A DNA stretch of 64,000 nt from Candidatus Pseudobacter hemicellulosilyticus (GCA_029202545.1 CP119311.1:5456001-5520000); one strand, 5' to 3'; positions 35,814 to 44,239 are shown, numbered from the stretch's first letter. Numbers and translations: made by a program. Notes: generated from the sequence alone by a model not told the origin.

Positions 35814-36449
35814 TCAGCCATTGGCCTGCTCCAGGATATGCCTTGCATTTTTCCCTTCACAGAACAGCAGGTCCAGAATGGAGCAATGAGGGACAAAACC
35901 CACCCGGTCCTCGAAGACCTGGGGGTACCTGACCGGCTCCGGAAAATCGCTCAAAATAGATTTGGGGAGAAGCTTGTTCCGCAGATCCACCCATTCGGTT
36001 TCTTCATAATATGTCTGGTAGTGATCCGTGACCGAGGCGGTCATCGGCAAGCCCATTTTCCGGTTCACCCAATCCCAGCAGGCCAGGTTCCAGTCGACCA
36101 GGAAATCCCACTTTTTCAGAAACAACCCCTCCAGCTCATCCCGGTAAAATTCAAACCAGGGCGACCGGTTATAACAGGCAGTCAGGGTCCTCCAATGCTG
36201 GACCTGCCAGTTACGGTCATTGGCGATGCGCACCTCCTTCATAGGTCTTCGCTGGTCCCTGCCTTCCACCAACGGAACACTCAAATTGACAGGTCCCTGG
36301 GCGCCCACTACCAGGCACCGGTTACGAAAACTCATTTTTTGATAGCGATCATATATATCAAATCTTACATTCATCAGTTTTATTGAAAATTTATACCCTA
36401 TAATGGTTCCAAAATACTGACTATCAATTAATAAACTTTTCGTTTTCAT
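35814..36449 (-). CDS. WbqC-like family protein
   Basis: The 211-residue protein is recognised as a WbqC family member by LLIDSQYFGTIIGYKFSIKLMNVRFDIYDRYQKMSFRNRCLV, then LSVPLVEGRDQRRPMKEVRIANDRNWQVQHWRTLTACYNRSPWFEFY. The family is found near sugar-nucleotide and surface-glycan genes, and its enzymatic role is not established (an acyl- or glycosyl-type transfer has been suggested). No signal peptide; no partner genes are next to it here. The upstream AT-rich region is shared with the divergent small gene at 36629. Confidence 0.85.
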   Translation of the reverse strand: MKTKSLLIDSQYFGTIIGYKFSIKLMNVRFDIYDRYQKMSFRNRCLVVGAQGPVNLSVPLVEGRDQRRPMKEVRIANDRNWQVQHWRTLTACYNRSPWFEFYRDELEGLFLKKWDFLVDWNLACWDWVNRKMGLPMTASVTDHYQTYYEETEWVDLRNKLLPKSILSDFPEPVRYPQVFEDRVGFVPHCSILDLLFCEGKNARHILEQANG

Positions 36450-36628
36450 ATTTTCACTCAGGCTGTTGAAGTTTGCTCAATTAATAGCCATTTTAAAGCA
36501 ATTCAGGCTACTTAAAATTTAATCTTAAATAGCAATTTATAAGTTATAATTAATTGTAAAAAAGGTATTTATGGACTTATATTCTTACTAACTATTTTAT
36601 CATCTGAAATTTCATTAATCTTTTGAAA

Positions 36629-36817
36629 ATGAACCAGAAAATACTAAATTGGTTAGTAAAGATTTTGGGCATGAAATTCCCTTCCCCCGAAATTACTTCA
36701 AGCGGGGGCGAAAGTTGTTATAATTTACGCACAGGGAAAAATGGACGAAATGGCAGCCTCTCTCCCAGCCTTCCAGGCAGGTCCGGGGGAACTAAAAAAC
36801 CGCCAAAAGGAGGTTAA
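36629..36817 (+). CDS. Small Gly/Ser/Pro-rich peptide, uncharacterised
   Basis: From the ATG at 36629 the frame encodes 62 residues: an amphipathic start (MNQKILNWLVKILGMKF), a short Pro-Ser-Ser segment with a single Cys (SGGESCYN), then a Gly/Ser/Pro/Lys-rich tail (GRNGSLSPSLPGRSGGTKK) ending PPKGG. The upstream 150 bases are strongly AT-rich, as Bacteroidota promoters are. A leader-plus-Gly-rich-core layout is reminiscent of RiPP precursors, but no modification enzyme gene is nearby, so this is only a possibility. It could also be a false gene. Confidence 0.4.
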   Translation: MNQKILNWLVKILGMKFPSPEITSSGGESCYNLRTGKNGRNGSLSPSLPGRSGGTKKPPKGG

Positions 36818-36890
36818 TTGTGGAACGGGCCATAGAAAGATGGGGAGCCTGAAAAATTAAACCCCTACATTGCGGGTACAAATCATCAGT

Positions 36891-37334
36891 ATGAAAAAAT
36901 GGTTGTTGGGGGCCTGTCTGCCCCTCCTGATCCTGGCCTGCGCCAAGCCCACTTCGCTCGACTATCTCGGCATCAATTCAGTCAGGGTCCTGAGTTTCGG
37001 TTTTAAGGAATCTACCGTGGCGGCCGGGGTATCATTTTACAACCCCAATAGATCGCCCTTGACCATGAAAAAGGCCGAAGTGAAAGTGTATATAAATGAT
37101 AATTACTTCGGGACAACGATCCTGGATTCCACCATTCATATACCTAAAAAAGACACTTTCAATCTGCCGGTAGTGCTGACGGTGGATATGAAAAATCTCG
37201 GTTTGGGCTTCCTGCAGACCCTCGGTCAGGAGCAGGTAAAGGTGAAACTGGAGGGTTCAACCCGGATCGGGCGGAGCGGGATCTTTATCAATTACCCTAT
37301 CAGATATGAAGGGATGCAGGAGATCAAATTGTAA
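36891..37334 (+). CDS. LEA14-like (WHy domain) lipoprotein
   Basis: The ATG at 36891 gives 147 residues with a lipoprotein signal peptide (MKKWLLGACLPLLILACAK, lipidated Cys after LILA). The rest fits the LEA type 2 / WHy fold: AAGVSFYNPNRSPLTMKKAEVKVYINDNYFG, then TFNLPVVLTVDM and SGIFINYPIRYEG. The family is a beta-sandwich found in desiccation-response and lipoprotein contexts; molecular function is unknown. It is followed immediately by a strong terminator, so it forms a single-gene unit, perhaps with the small gene before it. Confidence 0.85.
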   Translation: MKKWLLGACLPLLILACAKPTSLDYLGINSVRVLSFGFKESTVAAGVSFYNPNRSPLTMKKAEVKVYINDNYFGTTILDSTIHIPKKDTFNLPVVLTVDMKNLGLGFLQTLGQEQVKVKLEGSTRIGRSGIFINYPIRYEGMQEIKL

Positions 37335-37378
37335 AATTCAAACAATTTATACCACAGCCTTCGGGCGGGTCAACCCAT

Positions 37379-37417
37379 AAAAAAGGGTGGCGTCAGTAAA
37401 TGACGCCACCCTTTTTT
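37379..37417 (+). terminator. Terminator after the LEA14-like lipoprotein
   Basis: Perfect stem AAAAAAGGGTGGCGTCA / TGACGCCACCCTTTTTT with loop GTAAA, one of the strongest terminators in the window; symmetric enough to work in both directions. Confidence 0.92.
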
Positions 37418-38198
37418 AGTGCTCCAACGGAACGGGAGCAGCACTTTTTTGATTTCCCTAAGGAGCTTTAGCCCACCGCTTTGACAGGCCATCCGGGCTG
37501 CTGTAATGCTGATGCACTTATCCCGTTTTTATCATAGGTTGACGCCTATAGGGTGATCAGTCTTTTCAGCGGGCTTGTCAGGGTTCCTCTTCCTGACCCA
37601 TTTTTGAAAGCTGCCCGCAGCCCAGGGCATTCAAAAAATACCGTAAAATATTCCATCCCATAAAAGAACAGTCCAGGCTGCGGGGCATAAGATAATCCGG
37701 AATGATCTTCAACTGCTGCTTCCAGGAATCTGCCCGCTGGCTTGGAAAGCCTTCCGGACCGACCCGATTTTCGGGCCTCCGGGAGTCCATTTTCGTGATT
37801 CCACAGCAGGCGTTTTTCAGGGAAGAAAGCTGTTTAATACCAGCAACTGCTGCTCCAATAATGCGCTGCCTGGCAGCCTTTCTCCTTGTCTGCCAGCAGC
37901 CCATTTATTTCGTTTCCCCTTGGTTCGTCCCAAAATAACTGACCCGCTATTTATTGAAACCAGGTGCAATTCTGTCAGCTTTTGCAGCCCTTACAGGGTG
38001 CCTCAAGGGAAAAAAATTCCTTCGCGAGCCCGTATACTGCCCGTAAACACAACTGGCCAGGAGGTCCAAAGACTGCCATTATTACTTCTTTCACCCCGCT
38101 CTTCCGGGGGTTGAAAAACCATTCTGTGGACTGCCGCAGCTCCCTGGCTCCGGATCCTTTTCTGCAAAAACTGGCTCCTCCAACGCCAGCTTACTCCA
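37418..38198. other. Intergenic region with copy D of the GGTTCGTCCC motif
   Basis: About 780 bases between two terminators, with no supported gene. A 108-codon minus frame (37578-37904) has no recognisable pattern. The motif copy GGTTCGTCCC is at 37922-37931 (TTGGTTCGTCCCAAAA). Confidence 0.55.
37922..37931 (+). repeat. Dispersed intergenic motif GGTTCGTCCC, copy D
   Basis: GGTTCGTCCC within TTGGTTCGTCCCAAAA. It lies in a convergent intergenic region; TTGG...CCAA forms a short inverted repeat around the core. Confidence 0.7.
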
Positions 38199-38233
38199 TA
38201 AAAAAAGCGGCGATCCGTTTCCGGATCGCCGCT
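38199..38233 (-). terminator. Terminator of the pyrE-HMA transcript
   Basis: Perfect 12-base stem AGCGGCGATCCG/CGGATCGCCGCT with loop GAAA on the minus strand, followed by a run of T. Confidence 0.9.
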
Positions 38234-38257
38234 CTGGTATTTTTGCACCAGCACCCT

Positions 38258-38599
38258 TTATTCGGGTTTCTGGCAACATTTGGGTAAGCGTTTATAGGCT
38301 TCCTCATCTGCCTTGACATCATCAGCGTCATAACCAGCGTTGGCAATGGCGGCCTTGATATTCTCAATATTTGTGCGCTCGGCAACATAGGTCACCTTGG
38401 TCACTTTCTTTTTATAATCCACCGCCACTTTGGTGACGCCTTCTTCCCGTTTCAGGTGCTCTTCAATCTTTTTCTTGCACATATCACACTGCACGGTCGG
38501 CGTTTGGATAACGGCATTCTGGATGCCCTTTTTGACCTGCCCGAAACCCAGGGCAACAACGCCCAGGATGGCCACGGTCAGCAAAAGTAATTTCTTCAT
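38258..38599 (-). CDS. Secreted heavy-metal-associated (HMA) domain protein
   Basis: The ATG at 38599 gives 113 residues: a signal peptide (MKKLLLLTVAILGVVALGFG) and one HMA domain of the ferredoxin-like fold. The metal-binding motif is VQCDMCKKKIEEHL (CxxC). The remainder follows the usual pattern (GVTKVAVDYKKKVTKVTYVAERTNIENIKAAIANAGYDAD). A CC pair near the C-terminus (LPKCCQKP) could bind a second metal. HMA proteins ferry copper or similar ions, here outside the cytoplasm. It follows pyrE by 26 bases, but no copper ATPase is adjacent, so the physiological partner is unknown. Confidence 0.85.
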   Translation of the reverse strand: MKKLLLLTVAILGVVALGFGQVKKGIQNAVIQTPTVQCDMCKKKIEEHLKREEGVTKVAVDYKKKVTKVTYVAERTNIENIKAAIANAGYDADDVKADEEAYKRLPKCCQKPE

Positions 38600-38625
38600 A
38601 GAGGCTGAGTTTAGTCCAAATGTAA

Positions 38626-39261
38626 TCAATTCCCTTTCCAGTTACCAGGGTCTTCCCGCCATTTTAACAAAATATCCTGCTGGCCGGCTGAAACAATTCC
38701 CTTCTCAATAGCCAGCTCAATCAGCGTGGGATAATTGGTCAGGGAATGCAGGGGCAGGGCTGCTTTGTCAAAGGCTTCGGCCGCCACGGAAAAGCCATAG
38801 GTAAAGATGGACACCATACCAATCACTTCCAGGCCGGCAGCTTTCAGCACATCCACTACCTGGAGGCTGCTTTTACCGGTAGAGATCAGGTCCTCTATCA
38901 CCACCACTTTCTGACCGGGGGTGAATGCGCCCTCAATCTGGTTGCCCATCCCGTGTTCCTTGGGTTTGGGACGTACATAGATATAAGGCAGCTTGAGCTG
39001 GTCGGCCGCCATAGCGCCCCAGGCGATACCTGCCGTGGCCACACCGGCCAGCAGCTCGGCTTCCGGGAACTGTTCAAAGATCACATTGCACATTTCTGAT
39101 TTGATGAAATCCCTGATATACGGAAAGGACAATACCTTCCGGTTATCACAGTAGATAGGGCTTTTCCACCCGGATGCCCAGGTAAAAGGTTGCTCCGGAT
39201 TCAATTTAATAGCATTAATTTGTAATAGCTTTTCTGCAACTGCCTTTTCGTTGGACGCCAT
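38626..39261 (-). CDS. pyrE: Orotate phosphoribosyltransferase
   Basis: PyrE converts orotate and PRPP to OMP in pyrimidine synthesis. The 211-residue enzyme has the PRPP loop VVVIEDLISTGKSSLQVVDVLKAAG and the catalytic-loop segment VRPKPKEHGMGNQIEG, where the Lys and His match the flexible loop. The opening KLLQINAIKLNPEQPFTWASGWKSPIYCDNR is typical of the Bacteroidota enzyme. The other pyr genes in the window (pyrB, pyrR) lie 2-3 kb away on the same strand but in a separate transcript. Confidence 0.96.
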   Translation of the reverse strand: MASNEKAVAEKLLQINAIKLNPEQPFTWASGWKSPIYCDNRKVLSFPYIRDFIKSEMCNVIFEQFPEAELLAGVATAGIAWGAMAADQLKLPYIYVRPKPKEHGMGNQIEGAFTPGQKVVVIEDLISTGKSSLQVVDVLKAAGLEVIGMVSIFTYGFSVAAEAFDKAALPLHSLTNYPTLIELAIEKGIVSAGQQDILLKWREDPGNWKGN

Positions 39262-39359
39262 AGTGTTATTTTAGGTGTGGGACGGCGGGCAGGTCTCAGC
39301 GAAACCTGCCCATCAGGTGGCGAAATTGAAATTTGAATCGGGAAAATTGAAAATTAGTT

Positions 39360-39989
39360 ATGCACATAAAGATCTATTTCAACGATAAACCTTTATTCCT
39401 GGCCACTGAACTGACCCCGGAACTGGAACCCTATGCCCATCATGATGATGCCGTGCTGATAGACGAGTTCTCCACCCCCGGCGTCAATTCCATGATCCAT
39501 GAGATGCGGCAGCAAAAGGTCCATGCCGGCATCTACCTGCATACCGACCTGGAAGAGCTGCAGAAAGCTTTCTGGAAAAAGTTCCAGCTGGTGCAGGCGG
39601 CAGGCGGCCTGGTCAATAATCCCACGGGCGACCTGCTCTTCATCTTCCGGAGGAACAAATGGGACCTGCCCAAAGGCAAGCTGGACCCGGGCGAGACACT
39701 GGAGACCTGCGCCGTACGTGAAGTGGAAGAAGAAACAGGGCTCAGGAAAGTGCAGCTGAACAATCACCTGGTAACCACCTATCATACCTACGATGAAAGC
39801 GGCCACCATATCCTCAAGGAAACCTGGTGGTACCGGTTATCCGTTCCTGGCCAGCAGGAACTGGTGCCACAGACAGAGGAGCAGATCACCGCCGTGGAAT
39901 GGGCCCGGCCGGACGCCCTCAAAAAGTACACGGACAATACCTTCCCCTCCATCCTGGATGTGCTGGAAGCGGCAAACTATCTTCAATAA
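39360..39989 (+). CDS. NUDIX hydrolase
   Basis: The 209-residue protein has the complete NUDIX box GKLDPGETLETCAVREVEEETGL at residues about 112-134, which binds metal and cleaves nucleoside-diphosphate-linked substrates. The N-terminal 80 residues (MHIKIYFNDKPLFLATELTPEL) form an extra domain often seen in Bacteroidota members that precede pyrE. It is divergent from pyrE with 98 bases between the starts. The substrate cannot be predicted. Confidence 0.9.
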   Translation: MHIKIYFNDKPLFLATELTPELEPYAHHDDAVLIDEFSTPGVNSMIHEMRQQKVHAGIYLHTDLEELQKAFWKKFQLVQAAGGLVNNPTGDLLFIFRRNKWDLPKGKLDPGETLETCAVREVEEETGLRKVQLNNHLVTTYHTYDESGHHILKETWWYRLSVPGQQELVPQTEEQITAVEWARPDALKKYTDNTFPSILDVLEAANYLQ

Positions 39990-40291
39990 AATATAGGGGA
40001 AAAGACTGTTCATCAGTCGCTCAGGTGAAAGAAAAACTCCCTCCCGGTTGGCCAGTCTAACCTACCCGCCTGCTTTCTGTCAAGAGGAGGCAGGAAGGGG
40101 CCAGTGTTCCTTTTCCTAAGGCAGTTTTTGCAGGCCGCTATCAACAACTTTTGAAGGAAGCCTCAACGGCATGCAGGGCACAGCGACAGGACCTGAACAT
40201 CCCAGGCAGCATAGGTCCTGTTCCCCATTGACAGTATGGAACAAGTCAGGTTTACCCCTGCGCATCCCAGGCAGCACAGTTACTGTCTCTC
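39990..40291. other. Intergenic region with a short direct repeat
   Basis: About 300 bases between convergent genes. The sequence CATCCCAGGCAGCA(T/C)AG occurs twice, near 40198 and 40262. No gene or clear terminator was seen. Confidence 0.5.
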
Positions 40292-40729
40292 TCAGACGGG
40301 CTTGTCCTTCTTCGGCAGTACGGCTACTGTAAGCCGGCTGACGCAGACCAGCTTTTCCCGCTCATCATAGATCTTTGTTTCCCATACCTGCGTAGAGGCG
40401 CCGATATGGATGGGCGTGGCTATGCCGGTCACAAATCCCTCCCGGGCGCTGCGGATATGGTTGGCGTTGATCTCCAGTCCCACGCAGTTGAACCGGTTAT
40501 AATCCACCGACATGGCCGCGCCGATACTGCCCAGGGTTTCCGAAAGGACGCAGGAAGCGCCGCCATGCAGCAGGCCATAAGGCTGCCTGGTGCGATGGTC
40601 AACCGGCATCCGCGCACGAAGGAAATCCGGTCCTACTTCGGTGAATTCAATACCGAGGTGTTCTCCCATAGTGCCTTTGCCCAGGGATTGCAGATCGGCC
40701 ACCGAGAGATCTTGTTTGAACCAGCTCAT
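40292..40729 (-). CDS. Hotdog-fold thioesterase (PaaI / YbdB-EntH type)
   Basis: The 145-residue protein shows the hotdog-thioesterase pattern of the PaaI family: MGEHLGIEFTEVGPDFLRARMPVDHRTRQPYGLLHGGASCVLSETLGSIGAA, in which LHGGAS and the following Glu form the usual active-site region. VGLEINANHIRSAREGFVTGIATPIHIG is also conserved. It hydrolyses acyl-CoA or aroyl-CoA thioesters. It is the last gene of the pyrR-pyrB-coaD run (29 bases after coaD), so a house-cleaning role for CoA thioesters is plausible but not shown. Confidence 0.88.
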   Translation of the reverse strand: MSWFKQDLSVADLQSLGKGTMGEHLGIEFTEVGPDFLRARMPVDHRTRQPYGLLHGGASCVLSETLGSIGAAMSVDYNRFNCVGLEINANHIRSAREGFVTGIATPIHIGASTQVWETKIYDEREKLVCVSRLTVAVLPKKDKPV

Positions 40730-40758
40730 AGGCTAATAAATATTTAGTGCAAAAGCGT

Positions 40759-41232
40759 TCAGGATTGCTCTATTCCCCTGATCACCACATCAGGCAGGAA
40801 CTGGGTAACATTGCCACCATTCCGGATCACGTCCCGGACCAGGGTGGAAGCAACGGAAGTGTATTGGGGGAGACAGGTGAGAAATACGGTCTCAATATTG
40901 GTATCCAGGCTACGGTTCATATCCGCAATGGCTTTCTCGTATTCAAAATCGTTGACGTAGCGGATGCCGCGAAGGATAAAATTGGCCCCTACCTCCTGGC
41001 AGCAGCTGACGGTCAGTCCCTCGTAAAGGACCACGCTCACTTTGGGCTCCAGGGCAAAGATCTCTTTGATCCAGCCCACCCTTTGTTCATTGGTGAACAT
41101 GGGCGTCTTGTTAACATTCTTGCCGATGCCGATCACCAGCTTATCAAAAAGAGGGAGTGCCCGGCTGATGATATCCAGGTGGCCGATCGTGATGGGATCG
41201 AAGGTGCCGGGGAACAAGGCTATTCTTTGCAT
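40759..41232 (-). CDS. coaD: Phosphopantetheine adenylyltransferase
   Basis: CoaD makes dephospho-CoA from 4'-phosphopantetheine and ATP, the penultimate step of CoA synthesis. The ATG at 41232 (MQRIALFPGTFDPITIGHLDII) gives 157 residues, the normal length; upstream in-frame residues are non-homologous. It has the T/HxGH nucleotidyl-transferase motif TIGHLD, the KTPMFTNEQRVGWI segment, RGIRYVNDFEYEKAIADMNRSLD and STLVRDVIRNGG. It lies 62 bases after pyrB. Confidence 0.96.
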   Translation of the reverse strand: MQRIALFPGTFDPITIGHLDIISRALPLFDKLVIGIGKNVNKTPMFTNEQRVGWIKEIFALEPKVSVVLYEGLTVSCCQEVGANFILRGIRYVNDFEYEKAIADMNRSLDTNIETVFLTCLPQYTSVASTLVRDVIRNGGNVTQFLPDVVIRGIEQS

Positions 41233-41294
41233 GAGCAATGCGTTAAAAATGAAGAAAGCGTTCAATAAGAACGCTGACTATAACTTAGGGTAAT

Positions 41295-42239
41295 TTAATT
41301 ATTCTGTGCTTCCCTTCCCCTGCCGCCGGACAACAGGTACAGGACCGCCATCCTTACCGCCACACCGTTTTCTACCTGCTGCAGGATGATGGACTGCTTG
41401 CTGTCGGCCGCATCACTGCTCAGTTCCACGCCCCTGTTGATGGGTCCGGGGTGCATGATCAGGATCTCTTTTTTCAGGCTGTCCAGCAATTGCTTGTTGA
41501 TACCGTAGGCCAGGCTGTACTCCCGGAGGGAGGAAAACAGTACCTGGTTCTGCCGCTCCAGCTGGATGCGCAGCACGTTGGCCACATCACACCATTCCAG
41601 CGCTTTGCGGAGATTGTATTCCACGCGTACGCCAAAAGCCTCCTGGAGGTATTTGGGGATCAGCGTGGGTGGTCCGGCCACCATCACTTCCGCCCCCATT
41701 TTTTTCAGGAGGTAGAAATTGCTCATGGCCACACGGGAGTGCATCACATCACCAACAATGGCTACTCTCAACCCTTCCAGCGTCCCAAAACGTTCGCGCA
41801 TGGAGAAGGCATCCAGCAGTCCCTGGGTGGGGTGCTCATTGATACCATCGCCGGCATTCACGATAGCCGCGGGAATATGTTTGGCCAGGAAATGAGGGGC
41901 GCCGGTAGCGCTGTGCCGCATCACCACCATGTCCACTTTCATAGACAGGATATTATTGACCGTATCCAGCAGGGTCTCTCCTTTTGATACGGAAGAACCG
42001 CTGGCGGTAAAATTGATGGTGTCTGCGCTCAGCCTTTTTTCGGCCAGCTCAAAGGATATCCTGGTGCGGGTGGAGTTCTCGTAAAATAAATTGACGATGG
42101 TTACGTCCCGGAGGGAAGGAACTTTCTTAATGGGCCGCTGCAACACTTCTTTGAATTCAGTGGCAGTATCTAAGATGAGTTGTATATCCTGGCGGGTCAG
42201 ATCCCTGATACCCAGCAGATGTTTTACTGAAAGTTGCAT
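41295..42239 (-). CDS. pyrB: Aspartate carbamoyltransferase catalytic chain
   Basis: PyrB condenses carbamoyl phosphate with aspartate, the first committed step of pyrimidine synthesis. The 314-residue protein has the carbamoyl-phosphate loop FYENSTRTRISFELAEKRL, the GDGINEHPTQGLLDAFSM segment, and a C-terminal MHPGPINRGVELSSDAAD. A regulatory chain gene (pyrI) is not present nearby, as is usual outside the enterobacteria. It follows pyrR by 42 bases. Confidence 0.96.
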   Translation of the reverse strand: MQLSVKHLLGIRDLTRQDIQLILDTATEFKEVLQRPIKKVPSLRDVTIVNLFYENSTRTRISFELAEKRLSADTINFTASGSSVSKGETLLDTVNNILSMKVDMVVMRHSATGAPHFLAKHIPAAIVNAGDGINEHPTQGLLDAFSMRERFGTLEGLRVAIVGDVMHSRVAMSNFYLLKKMGAEVMVAGPPTLIPKYLQEAFGVRVEYNLRKALEWCDVANVLRIQLERQNQVLFSSLREYSLAYGINKQLLDSLKKEILIMHPGPINRGVELSSDAADSKQSIILQQVENGVAVRMAVLYLLSGGRGREAQNN

Positions 42240-42281
42240 TTCAGGCAGCGAAATTAGGGTAAAAACTAAAACAAGGCAAAA

Positions 42282-42803
42282 TTATAACAGGACAACCTCA
42301 TCTTTCCCATCCCGCGTTTGCCAGTAGACCTTCACTTTCTGGGAGATGATGCTGTCAATTGATTTTCCGACATAATCGGCCTGGATGGGCAGCTCCCGGC
42401 TGAAGCGGCGGTCAATGAGGACACAAAGTTCCACCTTTGAGGGCCGGCCAAAATCCAGCAGTGCATCCAGGGCCGCCCGGATGGTCCGGCCGGTGTACAG
42501 TACGTCGTCTATCAATACTACGTTCTTATTCTCTATACTAAAGGGAATATCGGTATGATTGGGAACATGCAGGTTGCCGCGTACATCATCGCGGTAAAAA
42601 GTGATGTCCAGCTTCCCGTACTGTACCGCTTCGGGAGGTACCAGCTGCCGGATCTCCTGGACTACCTGGTCGCTCACAAATACCCCCCTGGGCTGGATGC
42701 CGATCAATACGGTATCAGTAAGGTTGGTATGGTTCTCCAGTATCTGGTGGCTCAGTCTTTTAAGTGTAATAGAAACCTGCTGTCCGTTCAAAACTGTTTT
42801 CAA
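42282..42803 (-). CDS. pyrR: PyrR: pyrimidine regulator / uracil phosphoribosyltransferase
   Basis: The 173-residue protein has the PRPP-binding motif VVLIDDVLYTGRTIRAALDAL and the PyrR opening LNGQQVSITLKRLSHQILENH. In Gram-positives PyrR binds a uridylate-sensitive RNA hairpin in pyr leaders to cause attenuation; in many other bacteria it may act only as a uracil phosphoribosyltransferase. Here it heads a pyrR-pyrB-coaD-thioesterase run. The upstream region (42804-43174) includes a terminator with a duplicated arm (see 43002-43110), but it belongs at least partly to the gene upstream and no typical PyrR-binding loop was identified. Confidence 0.93.
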   Translation of the reverse strand: MKTVLNGQQVSITLKRLSHQILENHTNLTDTVLIGIQPRGVFVSDQVVQEIRQLVPPEAVQYGKLDITFYRDDVRGNLHVPNHTDIPFSIENKNVVLIDDVLYTGRTIRAALDALLDFGRPSKVELCVLIDRRFSRELPIQADYVGKSIDSIISQKVKVYWQTRDGKDEVVLL

Positions 42804-43001
42804 GGAGAATTTTTTATAAAAATACTTGAATCAGGCTAATAAACGCAATTTTCCGGGCGCCATTCTACAGAACAGACCGGCAGCAGCATCCGTTACGGCC
42901 TCCGGACGGCCCTTTCAGGCAGCAGGCATCCGGTAAGCCGCATGAAAAAACGGGCTCCTCCTGTACCACCTGCCAGGCGCTCATCTCCCATTCATAACAA
43001 A

Positions 43002-43110
43002 GCGGCTGTCTCAACAATAAACGAACCACCTTAGCATCGCTTCAACAAGTACCTGTCTACAGGTGGGGAGCCAATAAAAAAGCGGCCGTCTCAAATTTTG
43101 AGACAGCCGC
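43002..43110 (-). terminator. Terminator with a duplicated arm upstream of pyrR
   Basis: Arms at 43082-43094 and 43098-43110 pair as GCGGC(C)GTCTCAA / TTGAGACAGCCGC; the minus strand then has a T-run, so it ends the beta-barrel gene at 43175. A second copy of one arm, GCGGCTGTCTCAA at 43002-43014, is a perfect complement of the 43098 arm (13 of 13), so two mutually exclusive hairpins are possible. Confidence 0.8.
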
Positions 43111-43174
43111 CTGTATTTTTTTCCGCACCGGTTGGGCTATACTTCAACCAGGCGGAATAAATGTTTGTCCTTTA

Positions 43175-43753
43175 TTAGTTGGTAGTACCCAGCTGATAGA
43201 ACACACCGATCTGGAATACGCGGTTGAACCATTTGGAATCACCATCTTCATCCAGCCTGCTCAGGCCAAGATTGAAACGGGCATCAACACCAAAAGGGCT
43301 ACCGGAAGGCTGATAGGCAGCACCGAAAACCCAGCCAAAATCAAATCCTTTCAGGTTATCCTTGATATTGTCCTTATCGCCATCTACTTTACGTTTGGCA
43401 GAGGTCAGAAAAGCAAACTGCGGACCGGTCTGCAGACCAAAACCGGAGGAAAAATTATACTTGGCCAGTACAGGAATGCTAATATAACCCAGGTTGTACT
43501 TAACATCATCGCCAGGCGCTTCAAAGGTAGCTCCCTGCGCACTGTACATGATCTCAGGACGGATCCTGAAACCTTCCGCGAGGTTGGCTTCCCCGTACAT
43601 CCCAACGTGGAAAAGGATCCTTGCCTTGTTATCATCCACATCAGCCCCGCCGATATTAGAAATATTAAACCCGCCTTTTACCCCATAATCAAACTGAGCC
43701 TGGCTTGCCACAAAAGAAGTGACGCTAACAACAAGCAAAAAAAGCTTTTTCAT
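43175..43753 (-). CDS. Small outer-membrane beta-barrel protein (porin-like family)
   Basis: The 192-residue protein has a signal peptide (MKKLFLLVVSVTSFVASQA) and an eight-strand-like barrel pattern typical of the 'PorT/opacity' family: FDYGVKGGFNISNIGG, YGEANLAEGFRIRPEIMYSAQGA, NLGYISIPVLAKYNFSSGFGLQTGPQFAFL, GFDFGWVFGAAYQPSG, RFNLGLSRLDED. The C-terminus ends with the usual strand (VFQIGVFYQLG). Function unknown; likely structural or small-solute. The -7 element of its promoter lies inside an inverted repeat at 43787-43818. Confidence 0.88.
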   Translation of the reverse strand: MKKLFLLVVSVTSFVASQAQFDYGVKGGFNISNIGGADVDDNKARILFHVGMYGEANLAEGFRIRPEIMYSAQGATFEAPGDDVKYNLGYISIPVLAKYNFSSGFGLQTGPQFAFLTSAKRKVDGDKDNIKDNLKGFDFGWVFGAAYQPSGSPFGVDARFNLGLSRLDEDGDSKWFNRVFQIGVFYQLGTTN

Positions 43754-43786
43754 TACATGTCTTGTTTACAGTTAAAGAATTAATGT

Positions 43787-43818
43787 GCTGGCAAAATTAT
43801 AGTAAATATTATGCCAGC
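43787..43818. promoter_or_regulatory. Inverted repeat around the -7 element of the beta-barrel gene
   Basis: GCTGGCA (43787-43793) and TGCCAGC (43812-43818) are perfect 7-base arms 18 bases apart. The minus-strand -7 element TAATTTTG (plus 43792-43799) overlaps the left arm. This placement fits a repressor site, or an mRNA 5' hairpin close to the start. Confidence 0.45.
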
Positions 43819-44239
43819 CTATAACACATTAGTGTGATTTTTTGATTCTGCAGCAAATCTGCCATCACATGAAAAGTTTATTTGACGCCCCAATGATAAT
43901 AGATATTGTTCGATCATGCAAGTGGGTAATATCAGTCTTAAGAAAAAATTAAAAAAAAGAAACCCTACACAATAAAATAATCTTCCACTCAGTTTAAGGG
44001 CAGTTGAAAAATGCCCTCATAGCAGGATTCAACCAGCTACAATAACCTTAGTATAGTTTATACACAAACGTATATCCATGAAAAACACCATTACGCTTGC
44101 CGGCTCCACTTTGCGCATATTGTACACATTAATTACAGGGACAGTTACCCGAAATCTTCACTGAGCGACTATTACTTAATTGAGATTATTTTATTAAAAA
44201 ATTGTGACCGCTTTATTTCTTTTTGAAATTCCCGGCTAT
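43819..44239. other. AT-rich region between divergent beta-barrel genes
   Basis: About 420 bases with no supported gene. It contains a cluster of half-sites GTATA-GTT-TATAC-ACAAAC-GTATA near 44051-44075, which on the minus strand includes a -7-like TACGTTTG. A 28-codon frame starting at 44078 is not convincing. Confidence 0.5.

Noticed and set aside
37578..37904. 108-codon minus-strand frame near the GGTTCGTCCC copy D
   Set aside because: No recognisable fold or motif; contains runs of improbable residues and has no promoter element.
44078..44164. 28-codon frame (MKNTITLAGSTLRILY...) in the AT-rich region between beta-barrel genes
   Set aside because: Too short to support without conservation data, and no nearby gene of known peptide type.
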